This document shows, one piece after another, positions 36,146 through 46,636 of a stretch of DNA of 64,000 nt (the stretch's first letter is position 1; each line of letters begins with the position of its first letter). Below the pieces are notes generated by a model, which did not search any database, was not told the DNA's origin, and saw only the letters and a program-made list of their open reading frames with translations. The position numbers and the translations under genes were made by a program. This DNA is from Acidimicrobiia bacterium (lineage in GTDB: Bacteria; Actinomycetota; Acidimicrobiia; IMCC26256; PALSA-610). The stretch lies in NCBI GenBank assembly GCA_027494135.1, contig JAOSJK010000001.1, positions 1-64,000 on the forward strand, written 5' to 3'.

Positions 36146-37248
36146 TCAGACCCCGCGCGGCAGGTCGTCGGGACGCCATCCGAGCAGCTCCACGCCGAGA
36201 CCGAGAGCGAATCGATCGGTCATGCCGCTCACGTAATGCACGGCGACGAGCGCCGCCTCCTCCGACCCGGCCTCGACTGCGGGGCGCGCACCACTGCTCC
36301 CCGTCGGGATTCGAGTCGGGACGTCGGAGAAGTACTCGACGAGCCCGCGCAGGAGCCCGATCGCCCGCTCGGCCTGGCGGCGCGACGCGGGACGGAGGTA
36401 GATCCGCTCGAAGTTGAAGTCGCGAAACGCCTGGAGGGCAGCGGCCGCGGGCTCGGCCATTCCAACCCTCCCGGTCCGGTCGATCCCCTCGAGCACGGCG
36501 AGCACGAAGTTCCCGATCTGCTCCGAACGGCGGGCGCCGACGACCCCGCGCACCTGCTCCGGGAGGTCGTCGGGGACGAGGATCCCCGCGCGCACCGCGT
36601 CCTCGAAGTCGTGGCAGACGTAGGCGATGCGATCGGCCCACGCCACGACCTCACCCTCCGGCGTCGCCGGTGGCGGTCGGCGCCACGAGTGGTTGCGCAC
36701 ACCGTCGAGCGTCTCCAAGCAGAGGTTGAGGGGCACGAGCGTCACGTCGGCGCCGTAGACGGCGTGGTCGTACCCGCCGGGCACGAAGGGCGAGAAGGCC
36801 TCCTCCGATGCGTGCCCTGCAGGGCCGTGTCCGCAGTCGTGGGCCAGCGCGATGGCCTCGGTGAGGGAGAGGCAGAGGTTCGCCGCGCGAGCGATGCCCA
36901 CAGCGACCTGCGCCACCTCGACGGCATGGGTCAGGCGCGTTCGCAGGTGATCGTCTTCCGGGGCGATGAAGACCTGGCACTTCCCCGCCAGCCTCCGCCA
37001 GGGACGCGAGTGCTTCACGCGATCCAGGTCGCGCTCGAAGCAGAGCCGGTACGGATCGGCGTCCTCGGCCACAGCCCTGTTGCCCGCACCCGTCGGGCGG
37101 GTCCGCCGGGGGCGAGGCTTGCTCCGAGGGCCGCCTCGCGATCCTCACGCCCGAGGATCGTGCCGCCGACGCGGGCATCGACGCCGTCGTGTGCCCAGCG
37201 GATGCCCGCGAGATCAACGGTGCCTAGGGCGTGGGTCGGAGCGCTCAT
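36146..37248 (-). CDS. dgt: dGTP triphosphohydrolase-like protein (one frame break)
   Basis: About 367 residues. HD-domain phosphohydrolase: DPYRLCFERDLDRVKHSRPW, TRLTHAVEVAQVAVGIARA, IALAHDCGHGPAGHASEEAF (metal-binding HD) and VAWADRIAYVCHDFEDA. Family enzymes hydrolyse dNTPs to nucleosides. The first 47 codons (MSAPTHALGTVDLAG onward) are in another frame because one base is missing in the G-run 37108-37112; adding it gives LAPRRTRPTGAGNRAVAEDAD. Lies upstream of dnaG as in other actinobacteria. Confidence 0.9.
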
Positions 37249-37288
37249 GCCTTCAGGATACGACCGTGGTGCGCCACCCTACCCAGAC

Positions 37289-37339
37289 CCCTGTTTGGAC
37301 CTCAGCGGCGCTATGGCGACCAGATCCGTCCAAACAGGG
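37289..37339 (-). terminator. Hairpin with 12-bp perfect arms after ppdK
   Basis: CCCTGTTTGGAC (37289-37300) and GTCCAAACAGGG (37328-37339) are exact complements around a 27-nt centre. The hairpin begins one base after the ppdK stop and ends 40 bp before the dgt start, where a transcription terminator would sit. There is no T-run, as is common in high-GC actinobacteria. Confidence 0.7.
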
Positions 37340-37340
37340 T

Positions 37341-39970
37341 TCAGGCGGTCGTGGCGGGCCCGGCCTCCTCGAGCGCGGCGTGGGCGGCGGCGAGGCGGGC
37401 CAGCGGGACCCTGAAGGGAGAGCATGACACGTAGTCGAGCCCGATCTGGTGGCAGAAGTGGACGGAGGCGGGATCGCCGCCGTGCTCGCCGCAGATCCCC
37501 AGCTTGATGTCGGGCCTGGTTCGGCGACCCTCCTCGACGGCCATCCGGACGAGCTTGCCCATACCGTGAGCGTCGATCGTCTCGAAGGGATTCGCCGGGA
37601 GCAGGTTCAGCGCGAGGTACTGGGGCATGAAGCGCCCCTCGACATCGTCGCGGCTGAACCCGGAACGTCATCTGGGTCAGGTCGTTGGTGCCGAAGGAGA
37701 AGAACTCCGCGACCTCGGCGATCTCGTCCGCGACCAGTGCGGCGCGTGGCGTCTCGACCATCGTGCCCACCAGGTACTCGACGCGCTCGCCGGTTGCCGC
37801 GAAGACCTTCTCCGCTTCCTCGCGCACCCAGCCGTCGAGCAGCGCCATCTCCGTACGATCGACAGTGAGCGGGATCATGACCTCTACGCGGGGTCGCCTC
37901 CGGCCTTCTTGCGGTCGACGGCGGCCTCGATCAAGGCCTTCGCCTGCATCCGGTACAGGCCGGGCTTGATGATCCCCAGGCGGCACCCGCGGGTACCGAG
38001 CATCGGGTTCGCCTCCTGCCAGGAGCGCGCGGCCGCAAGGACGATCCGGCCCTCGTCGTCGAGCTCCCCCTTCGCGTCTGCGACCACGAGCGACTCGACA
38101 TCGGGAAGGAACTCGTGAAGGGGCGGATCGAGGAGCCTCACCGTGACAGGGAGGCCGTCCATGGCGGCGAGAATCTCGATGAAGTCGGACTTCTGGAGCA
38201 CGCCCAGCGCCTCGAGGGCCTCCGCCTCCTCGGCAGCATCGGTTGCGAGGATCATCCGCTGCACGATCGGCAGGCGATCGCCGAGGAACATGTGCTCGGT
38301 TCGGCAGAGGCCTATCCCCGCCGCACCGAAATGCAGGGCGCGCGCCGCATCCTCGGGGAGATCGGCGTTGGTGCGGATTCCCAGGGTGCGGAACTCGTCT
38401 GCCCAAGCGAGAAGAGTGTCGAACTCGCCGCTCGGCTCGGGCGTGACGACTGGCACCGCGCCGACGACGATCTCGCCGTTCGAGCCGTTGATCGAGATGA
38501 CCTCGCCGTTGTGCACGGTGGTATCGCCGACGGAGAACCTCTGCGCCGCGAGATCGATCTTGACGGCCTCGGCTCCACAGATGGCCGGCTTCCCCATGCC
38601 GCGGGCGACGACGGCGGCGTGGCTCACGAGGCCACCGCGGCTGGTGAGGATCCCTTCAGCGGAGATCATGCCGTGCAAGTCGTCGGGGAGGTCTCCGGGT
38701 CGCACGAGGATGACGCTCTCGCCGAGATCGTGGTGATGCACCGCGTCGTCGGCGGTGAAGTAGACGCGACCGACCGCTGCTCCGGGCGAGGCGTTGAGAC
38801 CCGTCGCCAGGACCGTGTAGACGGCCGTCGGGTCGAACTGCGGGTGAAGCATCTGGTCGAGCTGAGCCGGCTGGACCCGCAGTACGGCTTCTCGCCTCTC
38901 GATCAGTCCCTCCTGCACCATCTCGACGGCCATGCGCAGTGCCGCAGCAGCGGTGCGCTTTCCGACCCGCGTCTGGAGGATGAAAAGCCGACCCTGCTCG
39001 ATCGTGAACTCGATGTCGCACATGTCGCGATAGTGGTTCTCGAGCTGCTGCATCACCTCGTAGAGCTGCCGGTGGCAATCGGGGAATTCGTTCCCCATCG
39101 CGTCGAGGTGCTCGGTGATGCGTATGCCGGCCACCACGTCCTCGCCCTGGGCGTTGACGAGGAAGTCGCCGTACGGCGCCTTCTCTCCCGTCGAGGGGTT
39201 TCTCGTGAACGCCACCCCCGTTCCGCTGTCGTCGCCCTTGTTCCCGAAGACCATCGTCTGCACGTTCACCGCGGTGCCCAGATCGTCGGGGATCCCTCCA
39301 TCCTGCGGTAGTCACGCGCACGGCGGCCGTTCCACGACTTGAAGACCGCCTCGATCGCATGGCCGAGCTGGGTGTGCGGATCGTCGGGGAACTCCACGCC
39401 CGACTCGTCTCTGACGATCTCCTTGAACGTGCCTACCAGGCTGCGCAGATCGTCGGCAGAGAGCTGCGTGTCTACCGATAGGCCTCGCTCTTCTACGAGA
39501 TCGTGGAGCGCATCTTCGAACGCATCACCCGGCACATCGAGGACGATCTTGCCGAACATCTGCACGAACCTGCGGTACGAGTCGTAGGCGAACCGCTCGT
39601 TGCCGGTCTGCTTCGCGAGGCCCTGCACGGAGTGATCGTTCATGCCGAGGTTGAGAACGGTGTCCATCATCCCCGGCATCGAGAACGCCGCACCCGATCG
39701 GACCGACACGAGCAGCGGATCGCTGTCGTCGCCGAGGCGCTTGCCCATCTTGCCCTCCAGTGCGGAGAGCGCTGCCGCCACCTCGTCCATGAGCCCTTCG
39801 GGGAGGGTGTCCGAGCCCGCCATGTAGGCCTTGCAGGCGTCGGTGGTGCAGGTGAAGCCGGGGGGAACGGGGAGGCCGAGGTTCGTCATCTCGGCGAGAT
39901 TCGCCCCCTTGCCGCCGAGCAGGTACTTCTGCTCCTTGGAGCCCTCCTCGAACGCATGGACGTACTTCAT
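37341..39970 (-). CDS. ppdK: Pyruvate, phosphate dikinase (three frame breaks)
   Basis: About 876 residues. N-terminal ATP-grasp domain ([40 protein letters not shown]), swivelling domain with the phosphohistidine loop [21 protein letters not shown]-terminal PEP barrel with CRTEHMF, TQMTF(G)[10 protein letters not shown], and [10 protein letters not shown]. Interconverts PEP and pyruvate with ATP and phosphate. Breaks: one base missing at 39294-39296, one missing at 37890-37893, one extra at 37659-37663. ATG 39970 has GGAGGCGGG upstream. Confidence 0.93.
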
Positions 39971-40058
39971 CGACCCGCCTCCACGATCTGCATGAGCCTG
40001 TGAGCCTACCCGGAGACGGGACCCGCTCCGACCTCGGAGCTTCCCGCCGATGCGCGGG

Positions 40059-41108
40059 TCAGTCGGCAGCGACGACGAGCGTCTTGGCGATCCGATCGTG
40101 CATTCCCTGCTGGTTCGCGTTGCGCATCCAGCCGAGGACTGCGAAGAGGACGAGGGCGACTGCCAGCGGTCCCGCCATGAACCAGAGGGCGTTGAGGGCG
40201 AAGATGATCACCCCGTAGCGCAGCAGCGAGCCCGACCAACCCAGGGGCTCACCCGTCGTCCGGACGGCACGCACTCCGCGGAGGCGCTTCCCGAGGGTCT
40301 GGCCCGATCTCGCGCTCGGCACGACGAGGTACGCGAGAGCGAGCAGGAACGCTGCCTCCTGGAGCAGGAAGGCGTAGCCTCTCAGCTCTTCCTGGACGTC
40401 GAAGATCTGGTCCTCGACCCGCTCGACGTCGGTGTCGGCCGCGTCGGCCTCCGCGCGCGCCGCCTTCGCGGCCTCGGCCTTGGCAGCCGCGTCGTCCGCG
40501 CCCGCCGTCTCGGCAGCGTCGGCCGACTCCTCCGCAGCGTCCGCTGCCTCGCCGGCCGCGTCGGCGACCTCGTTGGCGGCATCGAGCTCGCCGTCGAGCA
40601 CGTCGAGCCGGTCGAACTGATCCGGGTAGCGCTGCTCCTGGAGAGCCGGTGCCGCGTAGAAGAGCACCACCACGAAGATCGCCAGCAGGATCGCGAAGTC
40701 GATTCCCATGGCCGAGAGTCGCGAGCGGGAGTCGCTGAGGCTCGTCCCGGCCGGGATCTCGATGGTCGGGCCCGCGGGAGCAGCGCTACGGTCGCGCGGC
40801 TCGAGGAAGCGACGACGTCGGGGCCGCTCCGTCGCCACCTCGGCTGGGGCATCCCCCGACGACCGGCCTGCATCCGCTTCCGTTCCGGCCTCGTCCTCGG
40901 CGCGCGCCCCTGCGAGCCGGGAGTCGTACCTCTCCCGCTGAGTCGGGTCGGACAACACGTTCCAGGCCCGATTCAGCCGCGCGACCTCGGGGCGGGACTC
41001 GTCGGTGCCGCGTGCCTCCAGATCGGCTCGACGCGCCTTGTAGGACTCCCGGATCTCCTCGCGCGGTGCGTCGGGTGCGACGTCGAGGATGCGGTAGTAG
41101 TCGTCCAC
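40059..41108 (-). CDS. J-like domain fused to RDD membrane domain
   Basis: 349 residues. N-terminal J-domain fold (DDYYRILDVAPDAPREEIRE, RAWNVLSDPTQRERYDSRL, residues 1-65), but the HPD tripeptide needed for DnaK stimulation is replaced (the helix II end reads YKARRADLEARG). Then a charged linker, a membrane segment (FAILLAIFVVVLFYAAPAL), an Ala/Asp/Glu-rich coiled coil (about residues 175-235), and an RDD-type membrane region with SGQTLGKRLRGVRAV and two more segments. Probably an inner-membrane protein; function unknown. Lies 12 bp after glyS. Confidence 0.8.
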   Translation of the reverse strand: MDDYYRILDVAPDAPREEIRESYKARRADLEARGTDESRPEVARLNRAWNVLSDPTQRERYDSRLAGARAEDEAGTEADAGRSSGDAPAEVATERPRRRRFLEPRDRSAAPAGPTIEIPAGTSLSDSRSRLSAMGIDFAILLAIFVVVLFYAAPALQEQRYPDQFDRLDVLDGELDAANEVADAAGEAADAAEESADAAETAGADDAAAKAEAAKAARAEADAADTDVERVEDQIFDVQEELRGYAFLLQEAAFLLALAYLVVPSARSGQTLGKRLRGVRAVRTTGEPLGWSGSLLRYGVIIFALNALWFMAGPLAVALVLFAVLGWMRNANQQGMHDRIAKTLVVAAD

Positions 41109-41120
41109 GGGAGCGTCAGC

Positions 41121-42434
41121 CTACGACCCGAGCTGGTCCTGCATGTACGCGAGCAGTCCGGAGATCGGCACACGCTCCTGGGTCATCGCGTCGCGCTCAC
41201 GGACCGTGACCGCATCGTCGTCGAGGGAGTCGAAGTCGACGGTGACGCAGTACGGGGTCCCGACCTCGTCCTGGCGTCGGTACCTCCTGCCGATGGAGCC
41301 GGCGTCGTCGACATCTATCTGGAGATGCGTGCGCAACAGGTCGGCGACCCGCGAGGAGAGAGGCGCCAACGTCTCCTTGCGCGACAGCGGGAGAACAGCG
41401 ACCTTCGTCGGCGCCAGGCGCTTGTCGAGGCGGAGCACTATCCGCTTCTCCCCCTTCACCTCCTCTTCGCTGTACGCGGCGAGCAGGAAGGCGAGGGTCG
41501 CCCGGTCGGCACCGGCCGCAGGCTCGATCACATGGGGGATGTAGTGGGTGTCGGACTCCTGGTCGAAGTAGGTGAGATCCTCGCCGGAGAACTCCGCGTG
41601 CTGCTTCAGGTCGTAGTCGGTCCTGTTGGCGATGCCCTCGAGCTCGCCCCAACCCCACGGGTACTCGAACTCGATGTCCGACGTGCCCGCCGAGTAGTGC
41701 GAGAGCTCTTCTGGGTCGTGCGGCCGGATACGCAGCATCGCCTCCGGGATCCCGTGGTCGACGTACCAGCTGAACCTCTCGGCCACCCAGTACTCGAACC
41801 ACTGCGAGCCGTCGCCCGGCGGTACGAAGAACTCCATCTCCATCTGCTCGAACTCCCGCGTCCGGTACGTGAAGTTGCCGGGTGTTATCTCGTTCCGGAA
41901 CGACTTGCCGACCTGCGCGATGCCGAAAGGCGGCTTCCGACGCGTCGCGGTCTGCACGTTCTTGAAGTTGACGAAGATGCCCTGTGCTGTCTCGGGCCTC
42001 AGGTACGCGACCGAGGCGTCGTCCTCAACCGGGCCGACGAAGGTCTTGAACATCAAGTTGAAGTGGCGAGCCTCGGTGAAGGTGTCCTTCTTCCCGCAGT
42101 TGGGGCACGCTCCCGATTCGGGGAGGTGATCCGCGCGGAAGCGCTCCTTGCAGCTACGACAATCGACGAGCGGATCGGTGAACGTGGACAGGTGCCCGCT
42201 CGCCTCCCAGACCCGCGGTGCCATGAGGATGGCGGAGTCGATACCCACCACGTCATCACGGACCTGGACCATCGAACGCCACCAGGCGTCCTTGACGTTG
42301 CGCTTGAGAAGCACCCCCAGGGGCCCGTAGTCCCACGTGGAGCGGAAGCCGCCGTAGATCTCGGACGACGGGAAGACGAGGCCGCGCCTCTTCGTGAGGT
42401 TGACGACACGATCCATGAGGTCGGGACGAGCCAT
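41121..42434 (-). CDS. glyS: Glycyl-tRNA synthetase, class II alpha2 type
   Basis: 437 residues, intact. [20 protein letters not shown] at the N-terminus, zinc-like CRSC and CPNC pairs, [12 protein letters not shown], motif 2 [38 protein letters not shown] and anticodon-binding C-terminal domain with [13 protein letters not shown]. Charges tRNA-Gly. Archaeal/eukaryotic-type single-chain enzyme, as usual in actinobacteria. Confidence 0.97.
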   Translation of the reverse strand: MARPDLMDRVVNLTKRRGLVFPSSEIYGGFRSTWDYGPLGVLLKRNVKDAWWRSMVQVRDDVVGIDSAILMAPRVWEASGHLSTFTDPLVDCRSCKERFRADHLPESGACPNCGKKDTFTEARHFNLMFKTFVGPVEDDASVAYLRPETAQGIFVNFKNVQTATRRKPPFGIAQVGKSFRNEITPGNFTYRTREFEQMEMEFFVPPGDGSQWFEYWVAERFSWYVDHGIPEAMLRIRPHDPEELSHYSAGTSDIEFEYPWGWGELEGIANRTDYDLKQHAEFSGEDLTYFDQESDTHYIPHVIEPAAGADRATLAFLLAAYSEEEVKGEKRIVLRLDKRLAPTKVAVLPLSRKETLAPLSSRVADLLRTHLQIDVDDAGSIGRRYRRQDEVGTPYCVTVDFDSLDDDAVTVRERDAMTQERVPISGLLAYMQDQLGS

Positions 42435-42495
42435 GGCTCGCAGGCTAGTCGGGCTCCTCGGCGTCCCCCGAGTGATCGTCGTCGGAGCTCCGGTC

Positions 42496-43221
42496 TCAGA
42501 GGAGGGCCGCGCTGCGGAGACGGCGTTCCAGGTGATGCTCCAGTGCGGCGACGCCGAGGTGCTCCAGCTCGTCGACGGCGCGGCACGCCGGCTCCGCGAG
42601 CGCGGCGTTCAGTCCCCCGCCGATGACCCTCCGCAGCAGTGCCAGCGCGTCCGGCGAGACGCGCATCCCACCGGCCCGGGCGCAAGGTCCGCAGAGGGTC
42701 CCACCCTCCTCGAGGTCGATCGCCACGAGCTCCGCACCTGTGGAGGCATCTGCGCCGCATCTGGCACAGGAGTCGAGAATCGGGCGGAATCCCTCGGCCG
42801 AGAGCACCTTCCAGAAGAAGGCCGGCGCGACCAGCGGCGCGCGGCGTTCGGCGAGGGTGCGCAGAGCGCCTGAGAGCATCCGGTAGAGAACCGGGTTCGG
42901 CTCCCTCTCGGGCGCGAGCTGGTCCACAGCCTCGAGCATGGGCACGGCGTGCGTGAGCAGCGTGTAGTCCTCGCGCAGAGCGCGGTTCGAGTCGAGCGTC
43001 TCGACCTGGGTGACCACGTCGAGGTCGCGTCCGCGATAGCACTGGACGGCGACGCGACTCGTCGGCTCGAGGCGCGCGCCGAACTTGCTGGTCGTCTTGC
43101 GCACGCCCTTCGCGACGGCCCTCACCTTGCCCGCGCCCTGCGTGAGGATCGTCACGATCCGGTCGGCCTCACCGAGCTTGATCGTGCGTAGCACGATGCC
43201 CTCGTCGACGTAGAGGCTCAC
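42496..43221 (-). CDS. recO: DNA repair protein RecO
   Basis: 241 residues. N-terminal OB-fold ([32 protein letters not shown]) and a zinc motif CARCG with CGPC near residues 165-200. Loads RecA onto SSB-coated DNA in the RecFOR pathway. Starts at GTG/ATG 43221, 42 bp after uppS; the recO-uppS neighbourhood is usual in actinobacteria. Confidence 0.93.
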   Translation of the reverse strand: MSLYVDEGIVLRTIKLGEADRIVTILTQGAGKVRAVAKGVRKTTSKFGARLEPTSRVAVQCYRGRDLDVVTQVETLDSNRALREDYTLLTHAVPMLEAVDQLAPEREPNPVLYRMLSGALRTLAERRAPLVAPAFFWKVLSAEGFRPILDSCARCGADASTGAELVAIDLEEGGTLCGPCARAGGMRVSPDALALLRRVIGGGLNAALAEPACRAVDELEHLGVAALEHHLERRLRSAALL

Positions 43222-43263
43222 CCGAGGAGTGTAAGGCGTTTGACAGCGATCCCGAGGGCGACC

Positions 43264-44034
43264 TCAGACGGCGCCGAAGCGCCGCTCACGACGCCGGAAC
43301 TCGTCGATGGCGTCGAAGAGGTCGCTCCTGCGGAAGTCGGGCCACAGCACCTCGGTGAATACGAGCTCTGCATACGCGAGCTCCCACAGCAGGTAGTTGG
43401 AGATGCGGTACTCCCCCGACGTGCGGACGAGTAGATCCGGGTCCGGCATGTCGGGGGCGTACAGGTGCCGAGCGAGGACCCGCTCATCGACCTTCTCCGG
43501 ATCGAGCCGGCCGTCTCGGACGTCACGGGCGATGGACTTCGCCGCGTCGGCCAGCTCGGCGCGGCCCCCGTAGTTGAACGCGAACGTGAGGGTCAGCACT
43601 CGGTTGCGACGGGTGAGCTCCTCGGTCTCCTCGATCCGCCGGCGGACCCGTGCCGGCACGCGGCCGCCGCGCCGGCCGATGAACCGGACTCGGACGCCAC
43701 TCGCGTGCAGCTCATCCCGACGATCGAGGAGGAGTCTCTCGTTGAACGACATCAGGTAGCGGACCTCGTCGAGCGGTCGCCGCCAGTTCTCTGTGGAGAA
43801 CGCGTAGACGGTGAGCCACTTCAATCCGATCTCGAGGGCACCCTCGACCGTGTCGAAGAGCGCCTCCTCCCCGGCGGCATGGCCGTCGGTGCGCTTGAGG
43901 CCGCGGCGCTGTGCCCAACGACCGTTGCCATCCATCACTATCGCGACATGGTTCGGGGCGTGGTCGCGATCCGGTTCGGATCTGACGTCGGGGGGAGGCT
44001 CCTGAGGGCGCACGTGACTCAACCTAGTGGGCAT
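43264..44034 (-). CDS. uppS: Undecaprenyl/polyprenyl diphosphate synthase (cis-prenyltransferase)
   Basis: 256 residues from ATG 44034. HVAIVMDGNGRWAQRRGLKR with the catalytic Asp, LTVYAFSTENWRRP, FNYGGRAELADA, and DLLVRTSGEYRISNYLLWELAYAE. Makes the C50-C55 lipid carrier for cell-wall synthesis at the membrane. The frame is open upstream of this ATG but without family sequence. Confidence 0.95.
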   Translation of the reverse strand: MPTRLSHVRPQEPPPDVRSEPDRDHAPNHVAIVMDGNGRWAQRRGLKRTDGHAAGEEALFDTVEGALEIGLKWLTVYAFSTENWRRPLDEVRYLMSFNERLLLDRRDELHASGVRVRFIGRRGGRVPARVRRRIEETEELTRRNRVLTLTFAFNYGGRAELADAAKSIARDVRDGRLDPEKVDERVLARHLYAPDMPDPDLLVRTSGEYRISNYLLWELAYAELVFTEVLWPDFRRSDLFDAIDEFRRRERRFGAV

Positions 44035-44056
44035 CACCGGGCCCGCAGTGAGCCGG

Positions 44057-44794
44057 TCAGGCGGCGCTGGTGGGTGTGGCCTCGGCGCCCGCCTCCGGAG
44101 GCGTCGCACCCTCCTCGACGGTGAAGATGCCCTCCATGCCCGCGGCGCGATGGCCGGGGATGTCGCAGAAGAACACGTAGGTGCCAGGAGTGGCGAACTT
44201 GGCCTTGCCCGTGACCGCTCCCGGAGTCGGCATGTCGATGTTCTTCTCGACCTCGACCAGCGGATCCTCGAAGCGGATGGTGTGGCCGCCGGCGACGTTG
44301 TCGACATCGATCTGGATGACGCCGGGCGGGACGGGACCGAGCTCTTCAGGCTTGAAGTAGAGGTTGCCCGACTCGACCGCGACGGTGGCGATGGGCTCGC
44401 CGAGGCTGACCTCGCCTTCCGCCTTGTCCTCCTCTGCTGCTCCGATGGTGACGAGGCCGGCGATGAGGACGACGACGAGGGCGCCCGACATCATCAGCGA
44501 CGCGGACGAGGACTTCAGCCGCGGGGCCGCAGCGAGGGTCGCCGCTCCTCCGAGGATGACGACGGTGATGACGATCCCGGCGATGACGGCGCCGGTGCCC
44601 TCGGCCGCCAGCAGGATGCGCGAGAGGTTCAATACCCAGAAGAGGACTGTCGCGCCGATCGCTACCGGCATGAGGAGCGGTACGACGTACCTGTCGAACG
44701 CCCCCGGCCGGGTGGACTCGGCCGCGGCCTCCTCGCCCCCGGCGTCGCCTGCAGCGACCTCGGTGGTCTCGGGTTCCTGTGTCTCGGTCGTCAT
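44057..44794 (-). CDS. Membrane-anchored cupredoxin-like protein of the oxidase operon
   Basis: 245 residues. Acidic N-terminus, three membrane segments (about residues 38-58, 68-88, 98-118), then a plastocyanin-like domain with the copper ligands GGHTIRF, YVFFCDIPGHRAAGMEG (His, Cys, His, Met) in canonical spacing. Probably faces outside and carries electrons to, or copper for, the neighbouring caa3 oxidase (inference). ATG overlaps the ctaG stop (ATGA); last gene of the oxidase operon. Confidence 0.88.
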   Translation of the reverse strand: MTTETQEPETTEVAAGDAGGEEAAAESTRPGAFDRYVVPLLMPVAIGATVLFWVLNLSRILLAAEGTGAVIAGIVITVVILGGAATLAAAPRLKSSSASLMMSGALVVVLIAGLVTIGAAEEDKAEGEVSLGEPIATVAVESGNLYFKPEELGPVPPGVIQIDVDNVAGGHTIRFEDPLVEVEKNIDMPTPGAVTGKAKFATPGTYVFFCDIPGHRAAGMEGIFTVEEGATPPEAGAEATPTSAA

Positions 44795-45644
44795 GGCTCG
44801 GTCAACCCCATCCGGATCGGTTCACGGTCTGCGTGTGGGGCCACCCGCCGCGGCCCGGCGCCCTCTTCTTGGCTGTACCAGCGGAAGAACACGATAGCGA
44901 TGACGGTCCACAGGACCATGCCTCCGGCGATCTTCATTATCAGCCCGGCGATCCTCATGTCGTCGAGCGCCGAGATGCCCCAGAGGCGGGGTACCTGCTC
45001 GTAGAAACGATACAGGGGTGATCCCCGAAGGTAAGAAACGAGGCGGGGACGGTCGGGAGCATCGACTGCATGAACAGGAAGAGCATCGCGAGCGGAGGGG
45101 CGAATCGCGGCACTTCCGGGAGTGGGCTGAGCACCGGCAGCCAGACGACCAGAGCCGAGACGACGACGAGCGTGTGAATTCCGAAGTGGAAGAGCCCCGA
45201 GTGCAGGGAGCGATCGACCACGGACGGGATGTGGATGAAGACGATCACCGCGTTGAACACGATCGTCGCCGGCAGGAACCGGGCCAGGCGCCGCACCAGG
45301 GCGAGCGCCCCCGGCGGGGAGAGGACTTCACGCGCCAACCATGCCGGCGTACCCATGAGCAGCAGTGGGGCCGCTACAAGCGTGTAGGTGAGGTGCTGGA
45401 CCATGTGGGCCGTGTACAGGTATCCCTCGCCTACGTCGTGCACCGGCCAGTCGGAGGCGACGAGGAGCGCCAGGAGCCCGGCGGAGAAGCACGCGACCTC
45501 GAGCCCGGTCGCGGTGGGCGCCCCTGGCAGAACCCGCTTCGGCCCCAGTCGGGCCAGGGCGGTGGCGTAGGCGGCACCCAGTAGGCCGACCAGCAGCCAG
45601 ACGTCGGGGTGCGGGCTCCAGCCCGGGAAAGCCGCCCTACCCAA
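44791..45644 (-). CDS. ctaG: Cytochrome c oxidase assembly protein, caa3 CtaG type (one frame break)
   Basis: About 284 residues, seven membrane segments expected. WSPHPDVWLLVGLLGAAYA, HMVQHLTYTLVAAPLLLMG, HIPSVVDRSLHSGLFHFGIH, SMLPTVPASFLTF and a last segment LIMKIAGGMVLWTVIAIVFF. One base missing in the G-run 45015-45018; adding it gives HPLYRFYEQVPRLWG and carries the frame to a TGA that overlaps the cupredoxin ATG. TTG 45644 is the only start that keeps the conserved WSPHPDVW. Needed for copper insertion in caa3 oxidases. Confidence 0.88.
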
Positions 45645-45648
45645 CGGG

Positions 45649-45990
45649 CTACTCGGAGAAGACCGAGAACGTGAGGAGCACCACGAAGTAGAGGATCACG
45701 GCCATCGTCGAGCCCACGATGAAGAGGCGCCGATAGACGGGGCTGTCGAACTTCAGGTGCATGAACCACGAGGCCACGAGGAGGAACTTCACCGCCGCCA
45801 GAACGATCATCATGACGATGACGAGATCCGTGTCGACTCCATCGGCATACGACATCGCGACCTCGACGGCCGTCACGGCCGCGAGCACCACGGCGATCAT
45901 CACGTATCGTCGGGGGCTCACGTGGGGCGCTGCGGCGTGCCCGTCGTCGATCACTCCGGATGCAACGACATGGGCGCTGGCATCGGTCAT
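45649..45990 (-). CDS. Cytochrome c oxidase subunit IV family protein
   Basis: 113 residues with three membrane segments (YVMIAVVLAAVTAVEVAM; LVIVMMIVLAAVKFLLVASW; LFIVGSTMAVILYFVVLL) and the family block VKFLLVASWFMHLKFDSP. Small structural subunit of bacterial heme-copper oxidases. Sits between ctaE and ctaG. Confidence 0.9.
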   Translation of the reverse strand: MTDASAHVVASGVIDDGHAAAPHVSPRRYVMIAVVLAAVTAVEVAMSYADGVDTDLVIVMMIVLAAVKFLLVASWFMHLKFDSPVYRRLFIVGSTMAVILYFVVLLTFSVFSE

Positions 45991-46027
45991 GGCTGCCTCG
46001 GGGTCGATGAGATGGGGCGCACGGCGC

Positions 46028-46636
46028 TCAGTGCCTGGGCACCAGGTAGATGACGGTGAAGAGCACGATCCACACGACGTCGACGAAGTGCCAGTAGAGC
46101 CCCGCTACCTCGACCGACTCGCTCTGCTCCTGCGAGAGGCGCCCTTGTGCAGAGCGGCCCGCGAGGGTGAGCAGCCACACTATGCCGATGGTCACGTGGG
46201 CGCCGTGGATGCCCGTGAGTGTGTAGAACGACGACGAGAACAGGTTGGAGCCGAGCGAGAGGCCCTCCCTGTAGAAGCTGGTGAACTCGTAGACCTGACC
46301 GGCGATGAAGGTGAGTCCGAAGAGCGCCGTCGCTCCGATCCAGATCCTGAACCGCCGGTCGTCGCCCCTCTGGATCGCACCGAGAGCGAGGACCATCGTC
46401 ATCGAGCTCATCAGCAGGATGAAGGAGGTCACCGACGTGAAGGGGATGTCGAAGACGTCGTCCGGTAGGGGTCCGACCGTGTCGCGGCCGCGGTAGAGCA
46501 GGTAGGTCGAGATGAAGGCGCCGAAGAAGAGCGCCTCCGACGACAGGAAGACCCAAATACCCAACTTGACGTTCGAGACTCCGGTACCCCCATGCGGACG
46601 GCCGGTCTGAACGTGGGCGGTCGTTGCCTGCGTCAT
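46028..46636 (-). CDS. ctaE: Cytochrome c oxidase subunit III
   Basis: 202 residues, five membrane segments. LGIWVFLSSEALFFGAFIST near the N-terminus, the proton-loading Glu in SSEALFF, FYTLTGIHGAHVTIGIVWLL, and VAGLYWHFVDVVWIVLFTVIYL. ATG 46636 overlaps the ctaD stop (ATGA). Part of the caa3 oxidase complex. Confidence 0.95.
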   Translation of the reverse strand: MTQATTAHVQTGRPHGGTGVSNVKLGIWVFLSSEALFFGAFISTYLLYRGRDTVGPLPDDVFDIPFTSVTSFILLMSSMTMVLALGAIQRGDDRRFRIWIGATALFGLTFIAGQVYEFTSFYREGLSLGSNLFSSSFYTLTGIHGAHVTIGIVWLLTLAGRSAQGRLSQEQSESVEVAGLYWHFVDVVWIVLFTVIYLVPRH

